Assembly (NCBI GenBank): GCA_035494735.1
Contig: DATJGS010000009.1
Span: 56,681-120,680, forward strand
Source of the DNA: DATJGS01 sp035494735
GTDB lineage: Bacteria; Eisenbacteria; RBG-16-71-46
DNA: 64,000 nt
Direction of reading: 5' to 3'
Below are positions 30,214 to 38,582 of the stretch, in pieces. The translations under genes and the position numbers were made by a program. Within the stretch, counting starts at the first letter, position 1; every line of letters starts with the position of its first letter. The notes below the pieces were generated by a model that ran no database searches, was not told the DNA's origin, and saw nothing but the letters and a program-made list of their open reading frames with translations.

Positions 30214-31656
30214 GTGAGTTCGAGCGAGGACACCAAGCACTTCGTCGAGGACCTAACCGACCAGTCGGACGACTTTGCCCGCTGGTACAACGAGGTCGTG
30301 CGCAAGGCCCAGCTCGCCGACTACGCGCCGGTGCGCGGCTGCATGGTCATCCGCCCGTACGGCTACGGGATTTGGGAGAACATGCAGAGCCTGCTCGACG
30401 CGCGCATCAAGGCCACCGGCCATCAGAACGCCTACTTCCCGCTGCTGATCCCGGAATCGCTGCTCCAGCTCGAAGCCGACCACGTCGAGGGCTTCGCGCC
30501 GGAGTGCGCGTGGGTCACGGAGGGCGGCCGGGAGAAGCTCGAGGAGCGTCTGGCGATCCGCCCGACGAGCGAGGCCATCATCGGCCACATGTACTCGCGC
30601 TGGATCGAGTCGTATCGCGACCTGCCGGTGCTGATCAACCAGTGGGCGAACGTCATGCGCTGGGAGAAGGTCACGCGCCTGTTCCTGCGCACCGCGGAGT
30701 TCCTGTGGCAGGAGGGTCACACCGCGCACGCGACGGCCCAGGAATGCCAGGAGGAAGTGCTGCGCATGCTCGACGTGTATCGCGACTTCGTCGAGACCGA
30801 TCTGGCGATCCCGGTCTACGCCGGGCCGAAGAGCGAGGCCGAGCGCTTTGCCGGCGCCGAGATGACGTACTCGATCGAGGCCCTGATGCGCGACGGCAAG
30901 GCGCTGCAGGCCGGCACGTCGCATCACCTCGGCCAGCACTTCGCGAAGGTCTTCGACATCACGTTCCAGGACGAACAGGGCAAACGCCAGTTCGTGTACC
31001 AGACGTCGTGGGGCGTGTCGACGCGGCTGATCGGCGCCGTGATCATGGCGCACGGCGACGACCAGGGGCTGAAGCTGCCGCCGCACGTCGCGCCCATCCA
31101 GGCCGTCGTCGTGCCGATCTGGCGCAAGGAGGAGGACCGCGCGACGGTGCGCGCGTTCGTCGAGAAGGTGCGCGCCGCGGTCGGCACGAAGGTGCGGCTG
31201 TGGGTCGACGATCGCGACCAGTACACGCCGGGCTGGAAGTACAACGAGCACGAGCTGCGCGGCGTGCCGGTGCGGCTGGAAGTCGGGCCGAAGGACGTGG
31301 CGTCGAACGCGGTGATGAGCGTGCGCCGCGACAACCGGGCGAAGGAGTCGATCCCGCTCGACGCGCTGGCCGAGCGCCTGCCGGCGCTGCTCGAAGAAGT
31401 GCAGCGCGCGCTGTTCGACGCGGCCAAGGCGTTCCGCGACGCCGAGACGACGCCGGTCGAAACACTGGCCGACATCGAGACGCACTTCGCGACGAAGCGC
31501 GGCTTCGTGGCCGTGCCGTGGAACGACGACGCCGCGCTCGAGGCCGAGATCAAGGCGCGTACCGGCGCGACGCTGCGCTGCGTGCCGCTCGATCAGACGC
31601 CGTTCGCGGCGCATGCCGGCGGCCGGCGCGTGGCGCTGTTCGCGCGGGCCTACTGA
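30214..31656 (+). CDS. proS: Prolyl-tRNA synthetase, short archaeal/eukaryotic-like type
   Basis: Charges tRNA-Pro. 480 aa from GTG 30214, chosen because AGGAGAGG at 30200-30207 sits 6 nt upstream; GTG 30172 lacks such a site. Class II motifs: LAIRPTSEAIIGHMYSRWI (motif 2 region begins), VMRWEKVTRLFLRTAEFLWQ, and KALQAGTSHHLGQHFAKVF. There is no ~180-residue editing insertion, and the C-terminal extension after the anticodon domain marks the ProS type 3 family. Sits between two GT9 genes without functional link. Confidence 0.94.
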   Translation: MSSSEDTKHFVEDLTDQSDDFARWYNEVVRKAQLADYAPVRGCMVIRPYGYGIWENMQSLLDARIKATGHQNAYFPLLIPESLLQLEADHVEGFAPECAWVTEGGREKLEERLAIRPTSEAIIGHMYSRWIESYRDLPVLINQWANVMRWEKVTRLFLRTAEFLWQEGHTAHATAQECQEEVLRMLDVYRDFVETDLAIPVYAGPKSEAERFAGAEMTYSIEALMRDGKALQAGTSHHLGQHFAKVFDITFQDEQGKRQFVYQTSWGVSTRLIGAVIMAHGDDQGLKLPPHVAPIQAVVVPIWRKEEDRATVRAFVEKVRAAVGTKVRLWVDDRDQYTPGWKYNEHELRGVPVRLEVGPKDVASNAVMSVRRDNRAKESIPLDALAERLPALLEEVQRALFDAAKAFRDAETTPVETLADIETHFATKRGFVAVPWNDDAALEAEIKARTGATLRCVPLDQTPFAAHAGGRRVALFARAY

Positions 31657-31676
31657 CGCCTCCGGAGAGGGCGCCG

Positions 31677-32651
31677 GTGAGCGACATCGCCCGCATCGTG
31701 ATCCGCCTTCCGAACTGGCTCGGCGACGCGCTGATGGCACGCCCGCTGCTCCACGCGCTGGCGCGGCGCTACCCGGGCGCCGAGCGCACGGCGATCGGCC
31801 CCGGCGCCCTGCTCGATCTGCTCGCGCCGGACCGCGTGTTCGAGCGCGCCCGCGACGTCGCGTCGCTGGCGGCGACACCCCGCGCCGAGCCGCGTCCCGA
31901 TCTCGCGCTCGTGCTGCCGCCGTCGTTCTCGAGCGCGTTCCAGGCGTGGCGGCTCGGCGCTCGCCGGCGCGTCGGCTTCGCCGGCGACGCGCGCGACCTG
32001 CTGCTGACCCGCGCCGTGCGCCGCGCGCCGCGCGGCGACCGCCATCTGAGCGAGGAGTACCTCGACCTGCTGGGCGAGGACGACGCGACGCACGCGGCGC
32101 CGCCGCCGCTGCCCGTGGCCGCGGAGGCGGGGGCCGCGGCGCGCGACGCGGCACGGCGCGCGCTCGGCCACGTGGACCGGATCGCCCTGCTCGCGCCCGG
32201 CGCGATCTACGGTCCGGCGAAGCGCTGGCCGGCGGAGCGTTTCGCCGAGCTGGCGCGCCGCCTCGCGCGCCGTGGCTTCGCCGTGCTCGTGTGCGGCGCC
32301 GAGGCCGATCGCGCGGTGTGCGACGAGGTCGCGGCGGCGGGCGGGGCCCGCTCGCTGGCCGGGCAGCTGCCCCTGGCGACGCAGGCCGGTCTGTGCGCCG
32401 CGGCGGCGCTCGCGGTGTGCAACGATTCCGGCTTCGCGCACCTGTCGGCGGCTGTCGGCGCGCCGACCGTGGCCGTGTTCGGGTCGACGAGCAGCGCGTG
32501 GACGGCGCCGCGCGGCGCGCGCGTGCGCGTTGTCCAGCGTCCGCCGGTGTGCGCGCCGTGCTTCCAGCGCACGTGCGCGATCGGCTACCGCTGCCTGACG
32601 GCGATCGCAGTCGGCGACGTCGAGCGCGCGTGCGCCGAGCTGGCCGCGTGA
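31677..32651 (+). CDS. Second GT9 glycosyltransferase (heptosyltransferase II-like)
   Basis: 324 aa from GTG 31677 with GGAGAGGG (31663-31670) 6 nt upstream. Starts IVIRLPNWLGDALMARPLLHA, the GT9 motif with Asp, as in WaaF. Donor-side motifs: LLAPGAIYGPAKRWPAERF and VCNDSGFAHLSAAVGAPTV, GSTSSAW. A C-terminal cluster CAPCFQRTCAIGYRCL is typical of WaaF. Together with the following heptose-phosphatase-like gene it suggests an ADP-heptose core. The stop overlaps the next GTG. Confidence 0.9.
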   Translation: MSDIARIVIRLPNWLGDALMARPLLHALARRYPGAERTAIGPGALLDLLAPDRVFERARDVASLAATPRAEPRPDLALVLPPSFSSAFQAWRLGARRRVGFAGDARDLLLTRAVRRAPRGDRHLSEEYLDLLGEDDATHAAPPPLPVAAEAGAAARDAARRALGHVDRIALLAPGAIYGPAKRWPAERFAELARRLARRGFAVLVCGAEADRAVCDEVAAAGGARSLAGQLPLATQAGLCAAAALAVCNDSGFAHLSAAVGAPTVAVFGSTSSAWTAPRGARVRVVQRPPVCAPCFQRTCAIGYRCLTAIAVGDVERACAELAA

Positions 32652-33715
32652 GGATCCTCGTCGACGTGACGGGCGACACGCCCGCGGGCTCGCGCCTGGC
32701 GCACGCCGCGCGCGCGCTCGCGGGGCGCGGCCACGCCACGTGGTGGCGCGGCGCCGCGCCGCCCGACGGGGTCGAGCGCGCGCCCACGGGCGCGGCGCTG
32801 TCCCGCGTGCGCGTCGACGTCGCGATCGGCGGCGCGCGCGCGCCGTGGCGCACGGCGCTCGCCGGCTGGCGCGCCGGAGCGCGCTGCCTGGTGCTCGGGC
32901 TCGATCGCGCGAGCGTCGCGAAGTGGAGCGTCGTGGATCGCGCGTGCTGGGAGGGCGCGCATGGCGCCGGTCTGATCGACGAGCGCGACGCCGACGACAT
33001 GCGCCGCGACCCGCTCGGCCTCGACCTCGAGCGGCTCGCGCTGTGGCCGCCCGGTCCGCCCGGCGCCGCCGACGATCCGGCCTCGGACGACGCGGAAGTG
33101 CTCGAGCGCGCGTGCGAGCGCGCGCTGGCGCGCCAGCGCAGCCGCTCGCTGCGCCCGGCGCTGTTCCTCGATCGCGACGGCACGCTCGTCGTCGAGAAGG
33201 GCTACCTCTCGGACCCGAACGACCTCGAGCTCCTGCCCGGCGTCGGCGCGGCGCTGCGCGCGGCGCACGCGGCCGGTTTCGCGCTGGTCGTGATCTCGAA
33301 CCAGTCCGGCGCGGGGCGCGGGCTGTTCCCGCTGTCCCGCGTCTACGAGGCCATGGCGCGGCTGCGCGCACTGCTGCGCGCCGAGGGCGTCGAGCTGGAC
33401 GCCATCTACTTCTGCCCGCACCGGCCGGAGGCGGGTTGCGCGTGCCGCAAGCCGGGCACCGAGCTGCTCGAGCGCGCGGCCGACGACCTGCAGCTGTCGC
33501 TGCGTCACTCGACGATGGTCGGGGACAAGCTGCTCGACGCCGCGACCGGGCTGAACGCGGGCGGGCGCGGCGTGCTCCTGCGCACCGGATACGGCCGCGA
33601 CGAGGAGCGGCGCGTCGGGAGCGCGGGGGAGGTGACGCCGGACCAGGTCGCGGACGACCTGCCCGCGGCGGTGGCCTGGGTGCTGGAGAGGGAGGAGATG
33701 GAGCGCCGCGACTAG
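32648..33715 (+). CDS. Fusion: unknown N-terminal domain plus GmhB-like heptose-bisphosphate phosphatase
   Basis: 355 aa. Residues ~168-355 are a HAD phosphatase of the GmhB type: ALFLDRDGTLVVEKGYL (nucleophile Asp near 175), VVISNQSGAGRG, the zinc-site FCPHRPEAGCACRKPG, and MVGDKLLDAATGLNAG. This class removes the 7-phosphate of heptose 1,7-bisphosphate. Residues 1-165 (RILVDVTGDTPAGSRLAHAA, WWRGAAPP, LVLGLDRASVAKWSVVDRAC) look like a reduced Rossmann half of a GT-B glycosyltransferase, but I cannot assign it. Standalone GmhB is ~180-190 aa, so the fusion is unusual. Coupled to the WaaF-like gene; ends in a palindrome shared with the convergent gene. Confidence 0.82.
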   Translation: MRILVDVTGDTPAGSRLAHAARALAGRGHATWWRGAAPPDGVERAPTGAALSRVRVDVAIGGARAPWRTALAGWRAGARCLVLGLDRASVAKWSVVDRACWEGAHGAGLIDERDADDMRRDPLGLDLERLALWPPGPPGAADDPASDDAEVLERACERALARQRSRSLRPALFLDRDGTLVVEKGYLSDPNDLELLPGVGAALRAAHAAGFALVVISNQSGAGRGLFPLSRVYEAMARLRALLRAEGVELDAIYFCPHRPEAGCACRKPGTELLERAADDLQLSLRHSTMVGDKLLDAATGLNAGGRGVLLRTGYGRDEERRVGSAGEVTPDQVADDLPAAVAWVLEREEMERRD

Positions 33716-33729
33716 CGGCGCGGCGCTAG
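33712..33729. terminator. Palindrome holding both stop codons of a convergent gene pair
   Basis: CTAGCG (33712-33717) and CGCTAG (33724-33729) form a 6-bp stem around a 6-nt loop. Each arm contains one TAG: 33713-33715 for the plus-strand gene and 33728-33726 for the minus-strand gene. It could act as a bidirectional terminator although no T-run is present. Confidence 0.4.
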
Positions 33730-34808
33730 CGTTCGGCGACGAGTTCCAGCTGGTAGCCCTGTCCGTCGCGCGCGCGCCGGTACGTGAACGCGTGGCCGAG
33801 CGGGCGCACCTGCTCCGGCGACACCCAGCGGTCCTCGACCAGGTCGCCGAGGCGCGCCGGATACGAACCGTTCTCGCGATGGTAGAGGTCGAGCGCGAAA
33901 CGCACGTCGCGCACCTGGGTCGCGGTGAACACGTCCTCGCTTCGATCCGTGACGACCGGCGGCTGCAGCCACTGCGAACTCCAGCGCAGCCCGACGAGCG
34001 CGGCCACGACCATGCCGGCCATGATCAGTTCGCGCGCGACGGACAGCGTCTGCCGCACCACCTCGCGGCCGGTCGGCATCGTGACCTCGGGGAGCCCGGG
34101 ATCGCGGCGGCCGACGAACTCGATCCAGCCGGCTTCCATCATGCGGTGCAGCGCTTCGTACCCTTCGTACTCGGACAGCGGCGCGCTCTCCACGACTTCG
34201 GCGACCGTGTGCTTGCCGTCGATGATGCCGAAGATCTCGCGCTCCTCTTCGGCGAGCGGCTCGTTCGGGTCGGGCAGATCCTTGACCCCGAGCAGCTGGT
34301 GCGGATCCTTGAACAGCGAGACGAAGCCCTTCTGCTCGTCGACCCGGCGCGCGGCCTCGATGAGCACGCCTTCGATGTTCAGGCGCACGAGCATCGGGTT
34401 CGTCCAGCGCTGGTTCGGATCGAAGCGGTAACTGCCGTTCTCCCAGCGCGTGAGGCGCATCATGTTGTCGAGGATCTGGCGCTCGACGAATCCGCCCAGC
34501 TCTTCGGACTCGAGGTAGCGGCCGTTCAGCAGCAGGTCCTCGAGATCGCGGTTCGACTCGCGCTGGATGCTCAGGATGCCGCGGTACTGCTCGTCCGACA
34601 GGCGGCCCACGCTCTTGAGGAACGCGAGCAGCGGATCGTCCTTCGCCATGCCCGGGCGCCGCGTCGAGACGATGCGGCCTTCGTTCACGTAGACGACGGC
34701 GCGCTCGGTGTTCCATTCGAGCATCAGGCAGCCGGTCTTCTTCTGGCTGCCGAGGAGCTGCAGGATCTCGGTGGCGGCGAAGTCGCGGAGATTGCCCTGG
34801 AGTGCCAT
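33726..34808 (-). CDS. DUF4388 protein with membrane helix and pseudopilin-like C-terminus
   Basis: 360 aa in three parts. Residues 1-175 are a DUF4388 (PATAN-like) domain: MALQGNLRDFAATEILQLLG, SQKKTGCLMLEW and AVVYVNEGRIVSTRRPG are its hallmark; it is known from gliding, motility and signalling proteins of deltaproteobacteria and cyanobacteria. Residues 185-232 resemble a winged-helix pair (EREIFGIIDGKHTVAEVVES, EALHRMMEAGWIEFVG). A membrane helix (258-275) is followed by residues 295-358, TQVRDVRFALDLYHRENGSY..., similar to the C-terminal part of GspG-type pseudopilins. Function unknown. It follows the TPR gene by 7 nt on the same strand. Confidence 0.78.
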   Translation of the reverse strand: MALQGNLRDFAATEILQLLGSQKKTGCLMLEWNTERAVVYVNEGRIVSTRRPGMAKDDPLLAFLKSVGRLSDEQYRGILSIQRESNRDLEDLLLNGRYLESEELGGFVERQILDNMMRLTRWENGSYRFDPNQRWTNPMLVRLNIEGVLIEAARRVDEQKGFVSLFKDPHQLLGVKDLPDPNEPLAEEEREIFGIIDGKHTVAEVVESAPLSEYEGYEALHRMMEAGWIEFVGRRDPGLPEVTMPTGREVVRQTLSVARELIMAGMVVAALVGLRWSSQWLQPPVVTDRSEDVFTATQVRDVRFALDLYHRENGSYPARLGDLVEDRWVSPEQVRPLGHAFTYRRARDGQGYQLELVAER

Positions 34809-34815
34809 GGACGCC

Positions 34816-37041
34816 TCAGGCCGCCAGCGACGAGTGACGCGTCGCCTGGGTGGAGCGGCTGCGCGTCGGAGCCGCGATCGACTCGGCCTGGGCGCGCTCG
34901 CGCGCGACGCAGCCGAAGTATCCGAGGAGCGAGCATGCGTACACGAACAGCCACAGGCCGAGCATGACGGGCAGCGGCAGGCCGTTCTCGGCGATGGCCA
35001 GGCGCGGCTCGAACGAGAACGGCGCGTTCAGTCCGAGCCAGTGCGCGGCCAGCCCGGCGCTCAGCGCGAGCAGGAAGACCGGGCCGATCAGCCGGCGGTA
35101 CGACAGCAGTCCGTAACCGGGCACGAGCGTGGCCATGGCGGTGCGCAGGATGTGCTGGGCGCCGACGACCTTGCGCCGGTGCTGCTGCAGGAGCACGCGC
35201 GCGAAATCCGGACTCTCGGCCCGCGCCTCGATGGCCGCGCACGCCGGGCACAGCGCCTGCTCGCGGCGCCGCTCGGCGCAGCGCCGGCATACCACCTGGT
35301 CGCAGTTGCTGCACGTGCGCAGCGGCACGGCGCGATGCTGCAGGATCCCGAACACCACGGAGAGCAGCGCCAGGGCGACGGTGCACGCGCTGTACGGCAG
35401 ACCCGAGCACTCGCGGCGCACCCGCCACGCCGGCGGCAGAGACGGCACGGCCGCGGCGGGCACGGACGGAATGGCCCGCCAGAACGTGCGCGGCGACAGC
35501 CACTGGTCGACGAGCGGCAGCGAACCGTCCTTGCCCGACTGGGCTTCGTACGTCTTCACGAGGTCGAAGTTCAGCGCCGAGGCGCGAGACACGGCGTCGC
35601 TGGCGGCGCGGTAGTCGAATTGCTGGGTGTAGATCTGCGACGCGTTGAACCAGGCCGCGGCGTTGTTCGGATTCGCCGCCGTGGCGCGGCGGAACAGCTC
35701 GAGCGCTTCGGCCGGGTGGCCCTGCATGGCGAGCGTCGTCGCCAGGTCGTTCATGACGCGGTCGTTGTTCGGCCACGCCTCGAGCGCCTTGCGATACGCG
35801 CGCTCGGCGAGCGCGGCGTTGCCGCCGCGCCGCGAGATCCAGGCCAGCCCGAACTGCACGTAGGGATTGTCGGGATGCTCCTCCGCCAGGTGGCCGAGAC
35901 GGCCGGCCAGCGTCGCGTCGTAAGCCCGCCCTTCGAGCAGGGCGACGCCGTACAGGGGTGCGCGGTCCTCGCGCAGCGGCATGGCCAGACGGTCGAGCCC
36001 CTGAACGATCCACGGCGCGCCGCCGATCAGACCGACGAGCAGGATGAAAACCGTGCGCTCGCGCGCGCGCAGCGTCGGCCACAGCCAGCCGAGCAGCGCG
36101 ACGGTCGGCAGCGCCAGGCCGAAGCCCGCGCAGAACGGCAGCAGCAGCAGCGCCCACGACCACCAGCGCGCGGTCCCCGGGGTCAGCAGCCGGCCGAGGC
36201 GCTCCTGCCAGCCGTGGCGCAGTTCGCGGTTGCGGGCGACGATCAGCAGCACGGCGGCGGCGAGCAGCCCGAGGAACAGCGCCTGCAGGCCGAGGTACGA
36301 CGCGTTCGCCACGAGCGCCAGCTGCAGCACGAAGTTCTGGCGCGCGAGATCGAGCACGGCCGCGTACTGGAGCAGCGCCTGGCTCGGCTCCTGGAGCAGG
36401 AACCACGACGCCAGCGTCAGGCGCGGGGCGACGAAGCCGGGATCGAGGTCGGAAGCGCCGCGCACCAGGCGAATGCCCTCTTCGCGACTGCCCGACTGAT
36501 GCGCCATCAGGCCGCGCCGGTAGAACAGGCGCGCCTCTTCGGGGAGCGCCATGACGTGGGCGCGCGTCTTGTAGTCGGTCCACGCCGCGAGGTCGGTGAG
36601 CGACGTCGGCGGCGTGACGTCGACATGGGCCGCGGCGGCGGCCGGCGCGGCGTGCGCGACAGGCGGCTCGTGATGCGCGGCCGTGGCGGCGGTTGCGCTG
36701 GGCGCGGGCGTCACCGCCGGCGCGGTTGCGGCGGACACCGGAGTGGCGGGGGCGGGCGCGGTCGTCGCGGGCGTCGTCGCCGGCGTCGTCGCGGCCGCGT
36801 CGTTCGAACCCGCGGCCGGGCTGCCGGAGGCGGCGGGCGGAGGCGTCGCGGGATTCTCGGCGGACTGGGCGTGCGCGATCGGCGCGAGCGCGACGCACCA
36901 CGCGAGCGCCGCGGCACACGCGAGCGCGACGGGCGTCGTGCGCCGTGCGGTCGCGCGCGAGCGCACGCCGAGCCGCTCCGGCCCGGGCGGAAGGCCGCGC
37001 GTGGTTCGACTCCGAAGGAATCGTCCGTGGGCGAGTCGCAT
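34816..37041 (-). CDS. Large TPR membrane protein with zinc-ribbon and Ala/Pro-rich linker
   Basis: 741 aa from ATG 37041; TTG 37050 and a later GTG are alternatives. A signal peptide or anchor is at about residues 36-58 (PVALACAAALAWCVALAPIAHA), followed by ~80 residues rich in Ala, Thr and Pro. TPR-like units occur near 140-200 and 360-480 (NAALAERAYRKALEAWPNND, AEALELFRRATAANPNNAA). Two membrane helices split them (LGLQALFLGLLAAAVLLIVA; WALLLLPFCAGFGLALPTVA). Near the end a zinc ribbon, CSNCDQVVCRRCAERR and CPAC, sits between more helices (VFLLALSAGLAAHWLG; MLGLWLFVYACSLLGYFGC). I do not recognise the family. Likely an envelope scaffold acting with the DUF4388 protein. Confidence 0.7.
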   Translation of the reverse strand: MRLAHGRFLRSRTTRGLPPGPERLGVRSRATARRTTPVALACAAALAWCVALAPIAHAQSAENPATPPPAASGSPAAGSNDAAATTPATTPATTAPAPATPVSAATAPAVTPAPSATAATAAHHEPPVAHAAPAAAAAHVDVTPPTSLTDLAAWTDYKTRAHVMALPEEARLFYRRGLMAHQSGSREEGIRLVRGASDLDPGFVAPRLTLASWFLLQEPSQALLQYAAVLDLARQNFVLQLALVANASYLGLQALFLGLLAAAVLLIVARNRELRHGWQERLGRLLTPGTARWWSWALLLLPFCAGFGLALPTVALLGWLWPTLRARERTVFILLVGLIGGAPWIVQGLDRLAMPLREDRAPLYGVALLEGRAYDATLAGRLGHLAEEHPDNPYVQFGLAWISRRGGNAALAERAYRKALEAWPNNDRVMNDLATTLAMQGHPAEALELFRRATAANPNNAAAWFNASQIYTQQFDYRAASDAVSRASALNFDLVKTYEAQSGKDGSLPLVDQWLSPRTFWRAIPSVPAAAVPSLPPAWRVRRECSGLPYSACTVALALLSVVFGILQHRAVPLRTCSNCDQVVCRRCAERRREQALCPACAAIEARAESPDFARVLLQQHRRKVVGAQHILRTAMATLVPGYGLLSYRRLIGPVFLLALSAGLAAHWLGLNAPFSFEPRLAIAENGLPLPVMLGLWLFVYACSLLGYFGCVARERAQAESIAAPTRSRSTQATRHSSLAA

Positions 37042-37054
37042 GCAGTGCAATCCC

Positions 37055-37083
37055 TTGACAGTCTCGAAGGGCGTCCCTAACGT
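37055..37083 (+). promoter_or_regulatory. Sigma70-type promoter of asnS
   Basis: TTGACA (37055-37060), 17-nt spacer, TAACGT (37078-37083). Predicted start near 37090, so asnS has a leader of about 165 nt. It lies 14 nt from the start of the divergent TPR gene. Confidence 0.75.
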
Positions 37084-37253
37084 GCTGCGAGTTCACGACG
37101 GTTATCGGCGCCGTGAATGGCGCGCTTGAGCCGCGATTCCGGCCGCGCCCGCGCCTCCCGGCGCGCCGCCTGGCAGGGCCCCTCACCGCGACGTGCGGCG
37201 GCCGGCCGGGGCAGCCCCAACCACGAACTCCATCGTCCAAGAGAGAGCCCTTC
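37084..37253 (+). other. Long GC-rich leader of asnS
   Basis: About 165 nt of transcribed but untranslated sequence. A possible hairpin pairs TTCACG (37092-37097) with CGTGAA (37112-37117). Further GC-rich repeats lie at 37140-37215. I see no T-box signature or other known riboswitch. Confidence 0.35.
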
Positions 37254-38573
37254 ATGAGCGTTCAGCCGACCGCCCCCAGCGTGCCCTGGATCCGCATCGC
37301 CGAGGCCCCGGCTCACGTCGGCCGCGAGGTCGAAGTCCGCGGCTGGCTGACCCACCGCCGCTCCAGCGGCAAGGTGCAGTTCCTGGTCGTGCGCGACGGC
37401 AGCGGCCTCGTCCAGTGCGTGGCCGGCGTGAACGACCTGCCGGCCGACGTGTGGGAGGCGTGCACGCACCTGGGCCAGGAGTCGTCGCTCGTCGTGCGCG
37501 GCACGCTGCGCGCGGACGCGCGCTCGCCGGGCGGCGTCGAATTGGGGCTGCGCGAAGTGCGCGTGCTCGGCGCGGCCGACGGCTATCCCATCACGCCGAA
37601 GGAGCACGGCACCGACTTCCTGATGGACCACCGCCATCTGTGGCTGCGCGCGCCGCGCCAGCAGGCGCTGATGCGCATCCGCGCCGAGATCATCGGCGCG
37701 TTCCGCGACTTCATGGACGGCGAGGGCTTCGTGCTCGTGGACTCGCCGATCTTCACGCCGAACGCGTGCGAAGGCACGACGAACCTGTTCGAGACCGAGT
37801 ACTTCGATCAGAAGGCGTACCTGACGCAGAGCGGGCAGTTGTACGCCGAGGCCGCGGCCATGGCGCTGGGCCGCGTGTACTGCTTCGGTCCGGCGTTCCG
37901 CGCCGAGAAGAGCAAGACGCGCCGGCACCTGATCGAGTTCTGGATGATGGAGCCGGAGTGGGCGTTCGCGACGCTCGAGGACGTGATCGCGCTCGAGGAG
38001 CGCCTGCTCATGGCGACGATCGGCCGCGTGCTCGACCGCCGCGCCGAGGATCTGAAGGTCGTGGAGCGCGACGTGTCCCGCCTCGAGCGCGTGCGCGCGC
38101 CGTTCCCGCGCGTGCACTACAACGACGCGGTGAAGCGCCTGCACGAGAAGGGGCTGGCGTTCGAATGGGGCAACGACTTCGGGGCGCCCGACGAGACCGC
38201 GCTGTCCGAGGAGCAGGATTCCCCGCTGTTCGTGCTGCACTATCCGGCCGCGGTGAAGGCGTTCTACATGGAGCCGGATCCGGCCGACCCCCGGCTGTGC
38301 CTGTCGTGCGATTGCCTCGCGCCCGAGGGCTACGGCGAGATCATCGGCGGCGGTCAGCGCATGGAGTCGCTCGAACTGCTCACGCGGCGCATCGACGAGC
38401 ACGGCCTGCCGCAGGCCGCGTTCGAGTGGTACAAGGACCTGCGCCGCTACGGCTCGGTGCCGCACTCCGGTTTCGGCATCGGCGTCGAGCGCACGCTGGC
38501 CTGGATCGCCGGCATCGACCACGTGCGCGAGAGCATTCCGTTCCCGCGCCTGCTGTATCGCCTGAATCCGTAG
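37254..38573 (+). CDS. asnS: Asparaginyl-tRNA synthetase
   Basis: Charges tRNA-Asn. 439 aa: OB-fold anticodon domain (VGREVEVRGWLTHRRSSGKV, about residues 20-110), then the class II core: LVDSPIFTPNACEG, TQSGQLYAEAAAMALGRVYC, FRAEKSKTRRHLIEFWMMEPE and motif 3 SGFGIGVERTLAWIAG. The Asn-type residues around EGTTNLFE and the lack of a GAD insertion separate it from AspS. ATG 37254 is preceded by a weak AAGAGAGAG. The stop sits in a palindrome shared with the convergent gene. Confidence 0.95.
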   Translation: MSVQPTAPSVPWIRIAEAPAHVGREVEVRGWLTHRRSSGKVQFLVVRDGSGLVQCVAGVNDLPADVWEACTHLGQESSLVVRGTLRADARSPGGVELGLREVRVLGAADGYPITPKEHGTDFLMDHRHLWLRAPRQQALMRIRAEIIGAFRDFMDGEGFVLVDSPIFTPNACEGTTNLFETEYFDQKAYLTQSGQLYAEAAAMALGRVYCFGPAFRAEKSKTRRHLIEFWMMEPEWAFATLEDVIALEERLLMATIGRVLDRRAEDLKVVERDVSRLERVRAPFPRVHYNDAVKRLHEKGLAFEWGNDFGAPDETALSEEQDSPLFVLHYPAAVKAFYMEPDPADPRLCLSCDCLAPEGYGEIIGGGQRMESLELLTRRIDEHGLPQAAFEWYKDLRRYGSVPHSGFGIGVERTLAWIAGIDHVRESIPFPRLLYRLNP

Positions 38574-38582
38574 CCGCGGCTA
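38571..38582. terminator. Perfect palindrome of two facing stop codons
   Basis: TAGCCGCGGCTA at 38571-38582 is a perfect 12-bp palindrome. Its ends are the TAG of asnS and the TAG of the minus-strand gene. Too short and loopless for a strong terminator, but the geometry copies 33712-33729. Confidence 0.35.

Noticed and set aside
37084..37253. T-box leader for asnS
   Set aside because: No conserved T-box core or specifier stem could be seen; kept only as a structured leader of unknown role.
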